Shown here piece by piece: positions 25,984-35,063 of a stretch of DNA of 64,000 nt. Within the stretch, counting starts at the first letter, position 1. Each line of letters starts with the position of its first letter. A program made the position numbers and the translations under genes. The notes under the pieces are model-generated. The model was not told the DNA's origin, did no database searches, and saw only the letters and a list, made by a program, of their open reading frames with translations. Source of the stretch: CAYRHN01 sp964424115 (GTDB lineage: Bacteria; Chloroflexota; Anaerolineae; Anaerolineales; Anaerolineaceae); contig CAYRHN010000011.1 in assembly GCA_964424115.1 (NCBI GenBank), forward strand, positions 62,001-126,000. Direction: 5' to 3'.

Positions 25984-27786
25984 ATGACCATGCAATCCTT
26001 CTGGCTGCAAGATGCGCGCCCCTTGGTAGATTGCGCCATGGGGCGTAAGCCTGCCGATACCGTCATCCGCGATGGGCAGTGGGTCTGCGTCCAGTCCGGC
26101 GAGATCATTCCCCATACCGATATCGCCATCTTGGACGGGCGCATCGCCTACATTGGCGAGGATGCCCGCCATGCTATTGGTCCGCAGACGCGGGTGATCG
26201 ACGCCCAGGGTCGTTACCTGGTGCCGGGGCTGATCGACGGGCACATGCATGTCGAGTCCGGCCTGGTGACCGTCACCGGTTTCGTCCGCGCCGTCATTCC
26301 GCACGGCACGACCAGCATGTTCGTCGATCCGCACGAGATTGCCAACGTGCTTGGCTTGCGCGGGGTGCGCCTGATGGTGGACGAAGCCCAGCAGCAGCCC
26401 ATCCATGTCTTTGTCCAAATGCCTTCCTGCGTACCTTCCGCGCCCGGGTTGGAAACCCCCGGCGCTGTGATCGGCCCGGCAGAGATTGCCGAAGCTATGA
26501 CCTGGCCGGGCATCATCGGCCTGGGGGAAATGATGAACTTCCCCGGCGTTTATTCCGGGGACGACAAGGTGCATGCCGAGATGGCGGTCACCCGCCAGGC
26601 GAACAAAGTGATTGGCGGGCATTACGCCTCCCCCGACCTGGGATTGCCCTTCCACGGCTACGCCGCCGGCGGTCCGCAGGACGACCATGAAGGCACCCGC
26701 GCCGAGGATGCCGTGGCGCGCGTGCGCCAGGGGATGCGCGTCAGCATGCGCTACGGTTCAGCCTGGCACGATGTGGCAACCCAGGTGCGCGCGGTGACCG
26801 AAATGGGCATTGACCCGCGCCGCTTCTTCCTCTGTACAGATGATTCCCACATGCACACCCTCATGACCGAAGGTCACATGGACCGCGTGGTGCGGCATGC
26901 CATCAGCCAGGGCCTGCGCCCCATGATCGCCATTCAGATGGCCACTATCAACCCCGCCGAGCATTTTGGTGTCAGCCGGGATATCGGCCTGCTGGCGCCT
27001 GGCCGCTACGCCGACGTTCTCCTGGTCAAAGATCTGAAGAATTTCCAGGCTGACCTGGTCATTGCCCGCGGCCAAATGGTGGCCCAAGACGGCCAATTGC
27101 TCATTGACCTGCCGCACATCGAGTACCCCGAATGGGTGTTGCACTCGGTGCACCTTCCGCATCCCCTGGCGGCGGATGATTTCCGGCTGGAAGCCGGCCA
27201 ACCGGATGGAGAGGTGCTGGCGCATGTGATCGGCATCATTGAAAACCAGGCGCCCACACGCCACCTGCGCATGCAATTGCCCGTCCGGAATGGAGAGATC
27301 CATCCCGATTTCCAGAAGGATGTTGCCAAAGTGGCGGTGCTGGAACGGCATCACAACACCGGGCGCATCCAGGTGGCGCTGGTGCACGGCTTCGGCTTCC
27401 ACCAGCCCTGCGCTGTGGCAACCACCATGGCCCACGATTGTCACCAGATGATCGTGGTCGGCACGGATGAGAAGAACATGGCCCTGGCGGCCAACACCCT
27501 GGCTGCTTGCAGCGGGGGGCAAGTGGTGGTACGCGGCGGCGAAGTGATCGGCAAGCTCGAATTGCCGATTGCCGGGATCATGTCAAATGAGGCCGGTGAA
27601 ACGGTTGTCCGCAAGGCTGATTCCGTCCTGCAGGGTTTCCGCGCCTGCGGCTGCATGCTCAACAACCCCAATATGCAGCTCAGCCTGTTGGGCCTGGTGG
27701 TGATCCCCGAATTACGCATATCCGACCTGGGATTGGTCGATGTTGAACGCTTTGACTTCTCCCCGGTTATTGAAAAGGTCGAATAG
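25984..27786 (+). CDS. ade: Adenine deaminase
   Basis: A 600-aa adenine deaminase (Ade/AdeC family), converting adenine to hypoxanthine and ammonia. Domain order is typical: N-terminal beta-sandwich, the amidohydrolase barrel with DGHMHVESG and the bridging Glu region VDPHEIANV, QDDHEGTRAEDAV, LCTDDSHMHT, and the C-terminal adenine deaminase domain with VERHHNTGRIQVALVHGFG and GGQVVVRGGEV. It follows the 8-oxoguanine deaminase directly, and the two would channel several purines towards xanthine/urate breakdown. Confidence 0.95.
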   Translation: MTMQSFWLQDARPLVDCAMGRKPADTVIRDGQWVCVQSGEIIPHTDIAILDGRIAYIGEDARHAIGPQTRVIDAQGRYLVPGLIDGHMHVESGLVTVTGFVRAVIPHGTTSMFVDPHEIANVLGLRGVRLMVDEAQQQPIHVFVQMPSCVPSAPGLETPGAVIGPAEIAEAMTWPGIIGLGEMMNFPGVYSGDDKVHAEMAVTRQANKVIGGHYASPDLGLPFHGYAAGGPQDDHEGTRAEDAVARVRQGMRVSMRYGSAWHDVATQVRAVTEMGIDPRRFFLCTDDSHMHTLMTEGHMDRVVRHAISQGLRPMIAIQMATINPAEHFGVSRDIGLLAPGRYADVLLVKDLKNFQADLVIARGQMVAQDGQLLIDLPHIEYPEWVLHSVHLPHPLAADDFRLEAGQPDGEVLAHVIGIIENQAPTRHLRMQLPVRNGEIHPDFQKDVAKVAVLERHHNTGRIQVALVHGFGFHQPCAVATTMAHDCHQMIVVGTDEKNMALAANTLAACSGGQVVVRGGEVIGKLELPIAGIMSNEAGETVVRKADSVLQGFRACGCMLNNPNMQLSLLGLVVIPELRISDLGLVDVERFDFSPVIEKVE

Positions 27787-27840
27787 CCCGGCGTGCTTGC
27801 GTCTGGGCTCACTTCATTGTGGAGTATAGAGGAGGTTCGT

Positions 27841-28596
27841 GTGACAAAAAAAGTAAAATCTGCTGAGGAGACCCAACCGTTGTTCCAGCGGCTGCAAGCC
27901 AGGCTTTCCGAGTTGATCGCTGCCACGCCTCCCGGCTCGCGCCTGCCGACCGAGCCGGAGATGGCCCGCCAGTTGGGCGTCTCGCGCGCCACGCTGCGCG
28001 AAGCAATGCGCTCATTCGAATGGCAGGGATTGATCCGCCGCCGGCAAGGCAAAGGCACCTTTGTCATCAGCCACCCGCGCGTGCTGGAGAGCGGGCTGGA
28101 AGAGCTGGAGAGCATCGAATCTCTGGCAAAAAAGATCGGCCTGGATGTTTCACTCTCCCGCCTGGAAGTGAGCCGGGTGCGCGCCGGGGATGAATTAGGC
28201 GAAGTGTTCCACTGCCCGCCGGATGCCCAGTTGGTCAAGGTGGAGCGGGTCATCCAGGCTGAGAACCGCCCGGTGGCCTATCTCATTGACATCACCCCAG
28301 AGAGCGTCCTGCGCACTGAGGACCTGGTCCAGCCCACTTTTTCGGGGTCCGTCCTCGATTTCCTTCTCCGCCGCGGCGCTCCTAAATTGAACACTTCCAT
28401 CGCTGAGATCCGCGCTGTTCCGGCTGCGCCGGAGATCGCCAAACTGCTCGAGATCCAGCGCGGCGATGTCCTTCTCATGCTCCAATCGCGCCTGTTCACC
28501 ACCGATAATATGATGATCGACTATTCATTCAGTTATTTCCTGCCCGGTTACTTCCGCTTCCATGTCGTCCGCCGGGTGACCCAACTGGCCGGTTGA
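27841..28596 (+). CDS. GntR-family regulator (HutC/UTRA type)
   Basis: A 251-aa transcription factor. The GTG start at 27841 follows GGAGG at 27831-27835; an upstream ATG at 27793 would overlap the site. Residues 15-80 form the GntR winged helix (LPTEPEMARQLGVSRATLRE, then IRRRQGKGTFVI), and residues 100-245 form a UTRA ligand-binding domain. HutC-type regulators are usually repressors relieved by a pathway metabolite. Its place inside the purine operon makes it the likely regulator; candidate sites lie around 24333-24498. Confidence 0.93.
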   Translation: MTKKVKSAEETQPLFQRLQARLSELIAATPPGSRLPTEPEMARQLGVSRATLREAMRSFEWQGLIRRRQGKGTFVISHPRVLESGLEELESIESLAKKIGLDVSLSRLEVSRVRAGDELGEVFHCPPDAQLVKVERVIQAENRPVAYLIDITPESVLRTEDLVQPTFSGSVLDFLLRRGAPKLNTSIAEIRAVPAAPEIAKLLEIQRGDVLLMLQSRLFTTDNMMIDYSFSYFLPGYFRFHVVRRVTQLAG

Positions 28597-28663
28597 GTCC
28601 AGTCGACAGATTCGTGAAGTTTCCGTTCGTTCCTATTTAATCATGGTTTTAAGGAGAAAATCA

Positions 28664-29869
28664 ATGGCAAATCCCGAGATCACCAAGAAAATTCACCACC
28701 GCGTTGAGCAGCAGCGCGCCGAGATCATCCAGTTCATGCGCGACATTTGCGCCATCCCCAGCGTGGAATCCCAGCTCAAGGATGTTGGCGAACGCATCGC
28801 TGCGGAAATGCGCAAACTTGGTTTCGAAGAAGTGCGCTTCGATAAGATGGGTAATATCCTCGGCCGGATTGGCAGCGGCAAGCGCGTCATCGTCTATGAC
28901 TCCCATATTGACACGGTGGGCGTCGGCGATCCTTCTGCCTGGAGCTGGGATCCCTTTGTCGGTAAGGTGGAGAACGGCATCTTCTATGCCCGCGGCGCCT
29001 GCGACGAGAAGGGCAGCACTCCCGGCATGGTCTACGGCCTGGGGCTGGCAAAAGAATTGGGCTTGCTCGAAGGCTGGACGGCCTATTATTTCGGCAATAT
29101 GGAAGAGTGGTGCGACGGCATTGCTCCCAACACCTTTGTGGAGGTTGACCCCGGCATCCGCCCCGATTTTGTGGTCATCGGAGAACCGACCAAGATGAAT
29201 CTCTACCGCGGGCATAAGGGCCGCCTGGAGATGCGCGTGGTGGCCAAGGGCCGCTCAGCGCACGCCGCCAGCAATCACCTCGGCGACAATGCCATCTACA
29301 AGCTGCTGCCCATCATCGCCGGCATTCGCGACCTGGAACCCAAACTGGGCGACCATCCCTTCCTCGGTCACGGCAAGATCACCGTCAGCGATATGAAGGT
29401 CAGCACCCCCTCGATCAACGCTGTGCCGGATGAGGCCGTGATCTACATCGACCGGCGCATGACCTTTGGCGAGACTAAGGAACAGGTGATGGAGCAGGTG
29501 CGCAGCCTGATCCCCGCCAAAGACCGTGATTCCGTCGTCGTGGAGGAACTGTTCTACGATGAGCCTTCCTATACCGGTTTTGTCTTCCCCGTCGACAAAT
29601 ACTTCCCTGCCTGGGCGCTGGATGAAGACCACCCGCTGGTCAAGGCCGGGCAGCAAGCGCGTAAGGCCATTGGCCTGCCGGATGCTCCTTCCGGGAAGTG
29701 GAACTTCAGCACCAACGGCATTTACTGGGCCGGGAAGGCGGGCATTCCTTCCGTCGGCTTCGGTCCCGGCGACGAAGAAACCGCCCATACCGTGCTGGAC
29801 AGCGTCCCGCTGGAGGATATGGTCAAGGCTACCGAGTTCTACGCTGTTCTGCCCTCCCTCATCCCCTGA
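28664..29869 (+). CDS. ygeY: YgeY-family M20 hydrolase
   Basis: A 401-aa M20 metallopeptidase/deacylase matching the YgeY family. The start at 28664 follows AAGGAG; an in-frame ATG at 28643 is upstream of that signal. Metal-site segments are VYDSHIDTVGVGD, ARGACDEKGS (bridging Asp), NMEEWCDG (catalytic Glu) and FGPGDEETAHTV. YgeY proteins are annotated in the 'selenium metabolism' gene set of anaerobes and are part of the anaerobic purine degradation set in gut bacteria. It probably hydrolyses an acyl- or carbamoyl-type intermediate; the exact reaction here is inferred. Confidence 0.92.
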   Translation: MANPEITKKIHHRVEQQRAEIIQFMRDICAIPSVESQLKDVGERIAAEMRKLGFEEVRFDKMGNILGRIGSGKRVIVYDSHIDTVGVGDPSAWSWDPFVGKVENGIFYARGACDEKGSTPGMVYGLGLAKELGLLEGWTAYYFGNMEEWCDGIAPNTFVEVDPGIRPDFVVIGEPTKMNLYRGHKGRLEMRVVAKGRSAHAASNHLGDNAIYKLLPIIAGIRDLEPKLGDHPFLGHGKITVSDMKVSTPSINAVPDEAVIYIDRRMTFGETKEQVMEQVRSLIPAKDRDSVVVEELFYDEPSYTGFVFPVDKYFPAWALDEDHPLVKAGQQARKAIGLPDAPSGKWNFSTNGIYWAGKAGIPSVGFGPGDEETAHTVLDSVPLEDMVKATEFYAVLPSLIP

Positions 29870-29932
29870 GATCGGTAGCGGATTCCCCTCCGGTGATTGC
29901 CGGACGGGCCTCTTCGCAGTAAAATAGAGCAT

Positions 29933-30028
29933 ATGTATGACAAAGTAACTCTGGCGCTGGCTGAAATGGCTATTATGAGCGCCATCGAAAATGGAAACAA
30001 TAACTTTTTGAACATCAGAGGAGAATAA
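29933..30028 (+). CDS. Possible 31-codon small ORF before ygeW
   Basis: An ATG at 29933 opens 31 codons (MYDKVTLALAEMAIMSAI...) ending three bases before the ygeW ATG, and its tail supplies the AGAGGAGA ribosome-binding site for ygeW. No convincing ribosome-binding site precedes it, but a TAAAAT lies about 13 bp upstream. It could be a coupling leader peptide or an accidental reading frame. Confidence 0.25.
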   Translation: MYDKVTLALAEMAIMSAIENGNNNFLNIRGE

Positions 30029-30031
30029 ATT

Positions 30032-31009
30032 ATGCAATCGAACTTACGTGGTCGCGACCTGATCGGAGACCTGGACTTCACCAAGGAAGAAGTCGAAACC
30101 GTACTGGAGGTCGCCTGGGACCTCAAGCGCAAGCGCGCCCTGGGCGAACCGCACGCTTATCTGCGCGATAAAGTGCTGGCAATGTTGTTCTTCTTCTCCA
30201 GCACCCGCACGCGCGGTTCCTTCGAGGCCGGCATGGCGCAGCTGGGCGGCCACGGCGCTTTCATTGAGAGCGAAACCACCCAGATCAAGCACGGCGATAC
30301 CGCCAAGGAGATCGGCGAGATCTACGGTCGTTATTTCGATGGCATCGCCATCCGCCACTGCGACTGGGGCCTGGGCAACGCCTACCTCAACGAGGTGGCG
30401 CGTAATTCCCGCGTCCCGGTGCTTAATATGCAGTGCGAGGTCTACCACCCCTTCCAATGCCTGGCTGACCTGATGACCATCATGGAGAAGAAGGGCAAGG
30501 ATCTGCGCAAGAAGAAGATCGTTGTCTCCTGGGCATACGCTGCTTCGTATCTTAAACCCATTTCCGTGCCGCAGTCTCTTATCCTCCAGATGCCCCGCTT
30601 TGGCATGGACGTGACCCTTTCCTACCCCAAGGAATTCCCCCTCATGCCCGAGATCGTCGCCCAGGCCCAGCAGCAGGCCAAGAAATTCGGCACCAATTTC
30701 GAGATCACCCACGACATGACCGAAGGCTTCCGCGATGCGGATGTGGTCTATGCCAAATCCTGGGGACCGCTGCTCACCACCACGGATCCCAAGGAAGGCA
30801 AGCGCCTGCAGGATATGTACAAGGATTGGATCACCGATGCGGCCAAGATGAGCGTTGCCAAACCGGATGCCATTTTCATGCATCCCCTGCCCGCCGACCG
30901 CGATGTGGAAGTGACCAATGAGGTCATCGACGGCGAACAGTCGGTGGTATACGATGAAGCGGAAAACCGCCTGCATGCTCAAAAAGCCGTCATGGCTTTA
31001 ACGATGTAA
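30032..31009 (+). CDS. ygeW: Knotted carbamoyltransferase YgeW
   Basis: A 325-aa aspartate/ornithine carbamoyltransferase-fold protein of the YgeW group. The carbamoyl-phosphate loop SSTRTR is at residues 56-61, HPFQCLADL supplies the second phosphate-site segment, and the substrate-side HPLPADRDVEVTNEV lies near the C-terminus. YgeW proteins carry a trefoil knot and do not use aspartate or ornithine; in purine-degrading anaerobes they act on a ureido compound, running towards carbamoyl phosphate. Next to carbamate kinase this would let the cell make ATP from the carbamoyl group. Confidence 0.93.
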   Translation: MQSNLRGRDLIGDLDFTKEEVETVLEVAWDLKRKRALGEPHAYLRDKVLAMLFFFSSTRTRGSFEAGMAQLGGHGAFIESETTQIKHGDTAKEIGEIYGRYFDGIAIRHCDWGLGNAYLNEVARNSRVPVLNMQCEVYHPFQCLADLMTIMEKKGKDLRKKKIVVSWAYAASYLKPISVPQSLILQMPRFGMDVTLSYPKEFPLMPEIVAQAQQQAKKFGTNFEITHDMTEGFRDADVVYAKSWGPLLTTTDPKEGKRLQDMYKDWITDAAKMSVAKPDAIFMHPLPADRDVEVTNEVIDGEQSVVYDEAENRLHAQKAVMALTM

Positions 31010-31033
31010 TTCTTTAACAACAGGAGATACTGT

Positions 31034-31981
31034 ATGACTAAAAAAGGTGTTGCGGTAATTGCGGTTGGCGGAAATTCTTTGATCCTGGATGAGAAGCATA
31101 AGACCGTTCCGGATCAGTACGCTGCCGCGGTGGAGACGATGGGGCATATCGTCGATATGATCGAGGCCGGTTGGGAAGTCGTCATTTCGCACGGCAATGG
31201 CCCGCAGGTGGGTTTCATTCACCGCCGCTCGGAACTCTCCGCGCATGAACTGCACGAGGTTCCGCTGGATTACTGCGGTGCGGATACTCAGGGCGCCATC
31301 GGTTATATGTTCGTCCGCGCACTGCACAATGAATTCCTGCGCCGCGGTATCAAAAAAGAAGCTGTGGCTGTGGTTACCCAAACCGTGGTCAGCCGCGATG
31401 ACCCTGCTTTCAAGCATCCTACTAAACCCATCGGTTCTTTCATGGACGAAACCACAGCCAAGACCCGCGCCGAGAAAGAAGGCTGGGTGGTGGTGGAAGA
31501 TGCCGGGCGCGGTTGGCGCCGCGTGGTTGCCTCTCCCATCCCGCAACGCATTGTCGAAGCGGAAGCCATCCATAAGCTGATCTCTGCGGGCTTCGTGGTG
31601 GTCGGCGTTGGCGGTGGCGGCATTCCCGTCATTGAAAAGGTCAATGGCGACCTGGAAGGCGTGGAAGCGGTCATCGACAAGGATTTTGGCTCCTCTCTGC
31701 TGGCCACGATGATCAAGGCGGATATGTTCATTATCAGCACCGCCGTGGAAAAGGCTGCCATTAACTTCAACAAACCCGATCAGAAGTGGCTTGACCGCAT
31801 TACCATCGCGGAAGCCAAAGAATACCTGGCCCAGGGGCACTTTGCCAAGGGCAGCATGCTGCCCAAGGTGCAGGCCATCCTGCGCTTCCTGGAAAACGGC
31901 GGCAAACAGGCCATCATCACCAATCCGGCCAATATCGGCCGCGCCCTCAAGGGCGAAACCGGCACCTGGATCACCCATTAG
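31034..31981 (+). CDS. arcC: Carbamate kinase (YqeA/ArcC type)
   Basis: A 315-aa carbamate kinase, which transfers phosphate from carbamoyl phosphate to ADP. Visible motifs are AVGGNSLI at the N-terminus, VISHGNGPQVGFIHRR, GAIGYMFVRALHNE, and GVGGGGIPVIEK. Length is normal. It follows ygeW by 24 bp with its own AGGAG site; together they form a substrate-level phosphorylation step. A GC-rich hairpin just downstream closes this part of the cluster. Confidence 0.96.
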   Translation: MTKKGVAVIAVGGNSLILDEKHKTVPDQYAAAVETMGHIVDMIEAGWEVVISHGNGPQVGFIHRRSELSAHELHEVPLDYCGADTQGAIGYMFVRALHNEFLRRGIKKEAVAVVTQTVVSRDDPAFKHPTKPIGSFMDETTAKTRAEKEGWVVVEDAGRGWRRVVASPIPQRIVEAEAIHKLISAGFVVVGVGGGGIPVIEKVNGDLEGVEAVIDKDFGSSLLATMIKADMFIISTAVEKAAINFNKPDQKWLDRITIAEAKEYLAQGHFAKGSMLPKVQAILRFLENGGKQAIITNPANIGRALKGETGTWITH

Positions 31982-31994
31982 GATGTCAAAAAGG

Positions 31995-32031
31995 CGCCCG
32001 CTGCGAATCCGGTTGGGTAGGGCAGCGGGCG
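31995..32031 (+). terminator. Hairpin after carbamate kinase
   Basis: A 10-bp perfect stem CGCCCGCTGC (31995-32004) / GCAGCGGGCG (32022-32031) with a 17-nt loop, followed by TCTTAATTAAA. The weak T-run suggests a partial terminator before the transporter genes. Confidence 0.6.
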
Positions 32032-32114
32032 TCTTAATTAAAGGCAGGTTTTTTCGGTCATCTGCGCGGGTGACTTCCTACCCAATTCGAAGGATGAATG
32101 CCATCGGAGGCCTC

Positions 32115-32123
32115 TGGTATAAT
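32115..32123 (+). promoter_or_regulatory. Extended -10 promoter of the nucleoside transporter operon
   Basis: TGGTATAAT 73 bp before the lipoprotein start; -35 is poor. It would give the transporter and downstream catabolic genes their own transcription start. Confidence 0.6.
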
Positions 32124-32195
32124 TAATGGAGGCTGCCGTGTTGCGGCAGAGAGAAATCCCCCCAACCCCCTAAGGAGAAGATGAAAGGAGTTCGT

Positions 32196-33488
32196 ATGAG
32201 CAAACGTATCTGGTTTTTGACAAGCCTTTTCGTGCTTGTCGCGCTGATCGCCACGGCCTGCGCCACGCCGACCGTTGCACCGACTGTCGCCCCCACCACT
32301 CCCCCCAAGCCCACCAATACCGCTGAAGTGAAGCCAACCGCCGAGCCCACCAAGGTACCGACTGTTGCGCCCACTACCCCGGAACCCTTTGTGGTTGGCC
32401 TGCTCCTGGTCGGTCCGTACAATGACCGCGGCTGGAGCCAGGCTCACTACGATGCCGGACAGTATGTCATGTCCAAGGTGCCCGGTATCAACGTGGTGCA
32501 TATTGACAAGGTCAATGTTGCCGACCGCCCCGGCACTTCTCCCGAACAGCTCGGGGAAGAACTGCTTGCCCAGGGTGCCAAGGTTGTCATCTTCAACTCG
32601 GATGACATGAAAGATGGCGCGATCACCTTTGCCAAGGCCCATCCCGAAACCTGGGTCATCTTTGCTTCTGGCGATAGCAACTGGGCCGAAGGCAAGGATT
32701 ATCAGGACCTGCCCAATATGATCAACGTCATGGGCCGCATGGAATACGGCAAGATGATGGCCGGCTGCGCGGCTGCCCTCACCACCAAGACCGGCCAGAT
32801 CGGCTACCTGGGTCCATTGATCAATGACGAGACCCGCCGCCTGGCCTCCTCGGTCTTCCTGGGCGCCAAATACTGCTGGACCACCTACCTGGGCAAACCC
32901 GCTGAAGACCTGAAATTCAAGGTCACCTGGATTGGTTTCTGGTTCAATATCCCCGGCGTCACCACCGACCCCACCCAGGTTGCCAACGATTTCTTCAATT
33001 CCAACTATGATGTGGTCATCTCCGGGATCGACACCACCGAAGCTATCGTGGAAGCCAACAAGGCTCGCGAGGCTGGCAAGGAAGTCTGGGCGATCCCCTA
33101 TGATTACAAAGATGCCTGCGCCGGTTACGACTCCATCTGCCTCGGCGTCCCGTACTTCAACTGGGGCCCCAGCTATGTGCGGTATCTGAAGTCGATCCAG
33201 TTGGGCACCGCCACGCCTCTCTTTGAGTGGCTGTCCCCCGACTGGACGAACATCAACAACCCCGATACCAGCATCGTCGGTTTTGAACCCGGCCCGGCGC
33301 TCTCTGCCGATGCCTCAACCAACCTGGACAAGTTCATCGGCGAACTGGCCGGCGGCTTGAACCTGTGGTCTGGCCCGATAAACCTGCAGGACGGCTCGGT
33401 CTACCTGACCGATGGCCAGGCCGCCACCGACCTGCAGATCTGGTATCTCCCGCAGCTTTTGGAAGGTATGGAAGGCCAGAGCGAGTAA
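32196..33488 (+). CDS. BMP-family nucleoside-binding lipoprotein
   Basis: A 430-aa substrate-binding lipoprotein of the basic membrane protein (BMP/PnrA/Med) family. The start at 32196 follows AAAGGAG; an ATG at 32181 overlaps that site. The signal peptide ends in a lipobox ALIATAC (lipidated Cys22), followed by a Thr/Pro-rich linker of about 45 residues and the two-lobed binding domain (VVGLLLVGPYNDRGWSQAHY at its start). Characterised BMP proteins bind purine nucleosides. The gene heads an ABC transporter operon embedded among purine-degradation genes, so purine nucleoside or base uptake is likely. Confidence 0.93.
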   Translation: MSKRIWFLTSLFVLVALIATACATPTVAPTVAPTTPPKPTNTAEVKPTAEPTKVPTVAPTTPEPFVVGLLLVGPYNDRGWSQAHYDAGQYVMSKVPGINVVHIDKVNVADRPGTSPEQLGEELLAQGAKVVIFNSDDMKDGAITFAKAHPETWVIFASGDSNWAEGKDYQDLPNMINVMGRMEYGKMMAGCAAALTTKTGQIGYLGPLINDETRRLASSVFLGAKYCWTTYLGKPAEDLKFKVTWIGFWFNIPGVTTDPTQVANDFFNSNYDVVISGIDTTEAIVEANKAREAGKEVWAIPYDYKDACAGYDSICLGVPYFNWGPSYVRYLKSIQLGTATPLFEWLSPDWTNINNPDTSIVGFEPGPALSADASTNLDKFIGELAGGLNLWSGPINLQDGSVYLTDGQAATDLQIWYLPQLLEGMEGQSE

Positions 33489-33503
33489 TTTTCTGGTAAT
33501 GTT

Positions 33504-33539
33504 TGGGAACTATTGCGGCGTCAGCCGCAATAGTTCCCA
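33504..33539 (+). repeat. 16-bp perfect hairpin between lipoprotein and ABC genes
   Basis: Arms 33504-33519 (TGGGAACTATTGCGGC) and 33524-33539 form an uninterrupted stem with a 4-nt loop. Only ATTATTGTATAG follows, so it is probably a read-through terminator or mRNA-stabilising hairpin that sets binding-protein expression above that of the membrane components. Confidence 0.75.
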
Positions 33540-33591
33540 TTATTGTATAGTTATTCATGTGCGCGAGCCCCCCTGATCTGTGTGCTGACCT

Positions 33592-35058
33592 ATGGATGTA
33601 AACCTGACCAATATTCATAAGCATTTTGGAAAAGTCCACGCCAATAACGGGATCAACCTGGAGATTCCTGGAGGAACCATCCAGGGCATCCTGGGAGAGA
33701 ACGGCGCTGGAAAAAGCACCCTGATGAAGATCCTTTCCGGATTCATCAGCTTGGATGAAGGCCAGATCTCCCTGGACGGCAAGCCGGTTAAGATCGAAAG
33801 CCCGGTGGATGCCATCCGCCAGGGTATTGGCATGCTTCACCAGGACCCGCTTGATTTTCCGCCCATGAAAGTGATCGAGAATTTCGTCCTCGGCCGCGAG
33901 GGGGGCCTGTTCACCAACTGGGCCGAAGCCCGCAAAGCTTTTCTTGCCCTCCAGAAACAATTCGGCATGCAGATCTCGCCGGATGCCTATGTCGATACCC
34001 TCACGGTGGGGGAGCGCCAGCAGTTAGAGATCCTGCGCCTGCTCTGGCTGGGCGCCCGGGTATTGATCCTGGATGAACCCACCACCGGCATCAGCGCAGC
34101 TCAAAAGGAAAAGCTCTTCCAAACCCTGCAAGTGCTGGCCGGGCAAGGCATGACGGTTATCTTCGTTTCGCACAAGCTGGAGGACGTAGAAAGATTGTGC
34201 AGCCGTGTGGCGGTCTTGCGCCGCGGCGAGCTGGTTGGCAAATCAGACGCGCCTTTTGATATCGACCACCTGGTAGAATTGATGTTCGGCAAAGTGGTCA
34301 CCCTGGATGAGCGCAGTTGTAATTGCACCGACGAGGAAGCGGTCATCCTGACCAATTTATCCATCGAAGATGTCCGCTTACAGATCCGCAATGTGAATCT
34401 CACCGCAAAACGCGGCGAGGTGATCGGTCTGGCGGGCATGGAAGGCTCGGGACAGCGCCAGTTCTTGCAGACCCTGGGCGGGCTGCGCCGTCCGGTCGGC
34501 GGGCAGTTGTGCGTGTGCGGCAAACAGCTGGCCGGCAAGGATTATTCTCAGTTCTTGCGTGCAGAAGTGGGCTATATGCCTGCTGCCCGCCTGGAGGAAG
34601 GGCTGGTTCCCGGACTCTCCTTCAGCGATCATGTTGTCCTGGCGGATGTGGATAAGCGCTTTTTTATTGATCACCAGCGTTCCCGCCAGCAATCCCTGCA
34701 CAAGATCGAGCAGTTCAATATTCACGGCACTCCCGAAAGCCGCATTGAATCGCTTTCGGGCGGCAACCAGCAGCGCGCTCTGCTCTCGCTCCTGCGCGTT
34801 CCGCTTGCCCTGCTGCTGATGGAACACCCCACGCGTGGGTTGGATATCGAATCCTCCATTGCCATCTGGGCGCGCTTGAAAGAACGCTGCACTCAGGGTA
34901 CAACCATTTTCTTTATTTCTGCCGATTTGGAGGAGATCCTCCATTACAGCGACCGCATCCTGGTCTTCTTCAACGGCAGGGTTTCCGAACCGCTGGATGC
35001 AGCCACCACCACGGTGGACGAATTGGGACAGCGGATCGGCGGGAAGGGGTTGGGATAA
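33592..35058 (+). CDS. Nucleoside ABC transporter, double ATPase subunit
   Basis: A 488-aa ATPase with two ABC domains, as in nucleoside/sugar-type importers (NupA/YufO, RbsA-like). Domain 1 has Walker A LGENGAGKST (about residues 35-44), signature LTVGERQQLE and Walker B VLILDEPTTG. Domain 2 has a degenerate P-loop GMEGSGQRQF, signature LSGGNQQR and a degenerate Walker B LLLMEHPTRG. Loss of Walker residues in the second half is usual for this family. It pairs with the BMP lipoprotein upstream and the two permeases downstream. No strong ribosome-binding site precedes the ATG. Confidence 0.93.
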   Translation: MDVNLTNIHKHFGKVHANNGINLEIPGGTIQGILGENGAGKSTLMKILSGFISLDEGQISLDGKPVKIESPVDAIRQGIGMLHQDPLDFPPMKVIENFVLGREGGLFTNWAEARKAFLALQKQFGMQISPDAYVDTLTVGERQQLEILRLLWLGARVLILDEPTTGISAAQKEKLFQTLQVLAGQGMTVIFVSHKLEDVERLCSRVAVLRRGELVGKSDAPFDIDHLVELMFGKVVTLDERSCNCTDEEAVILTNLSIEDVRLQIRNVNLTAKRGEVIGLAGMEGSGQRQFLQTLGGLRRPVGGQLCVCGKQLAGKDYSQFLRAEVGYMPAARLEEGLVPGLSFSDHVVLADVDKRFFIDHQRSRQQSLHKIEQFNIHGTPESRIESLSGGNQQRALLSLLRVPLALLLMEHPTRGLDIESSIAIWARLKERCTQGTTIFFISADLEEILHYSDRILVFFNGRVSEPLDAATTTVDELGQRIGGKGLG

Positions 35059-35063
35059 TTATT

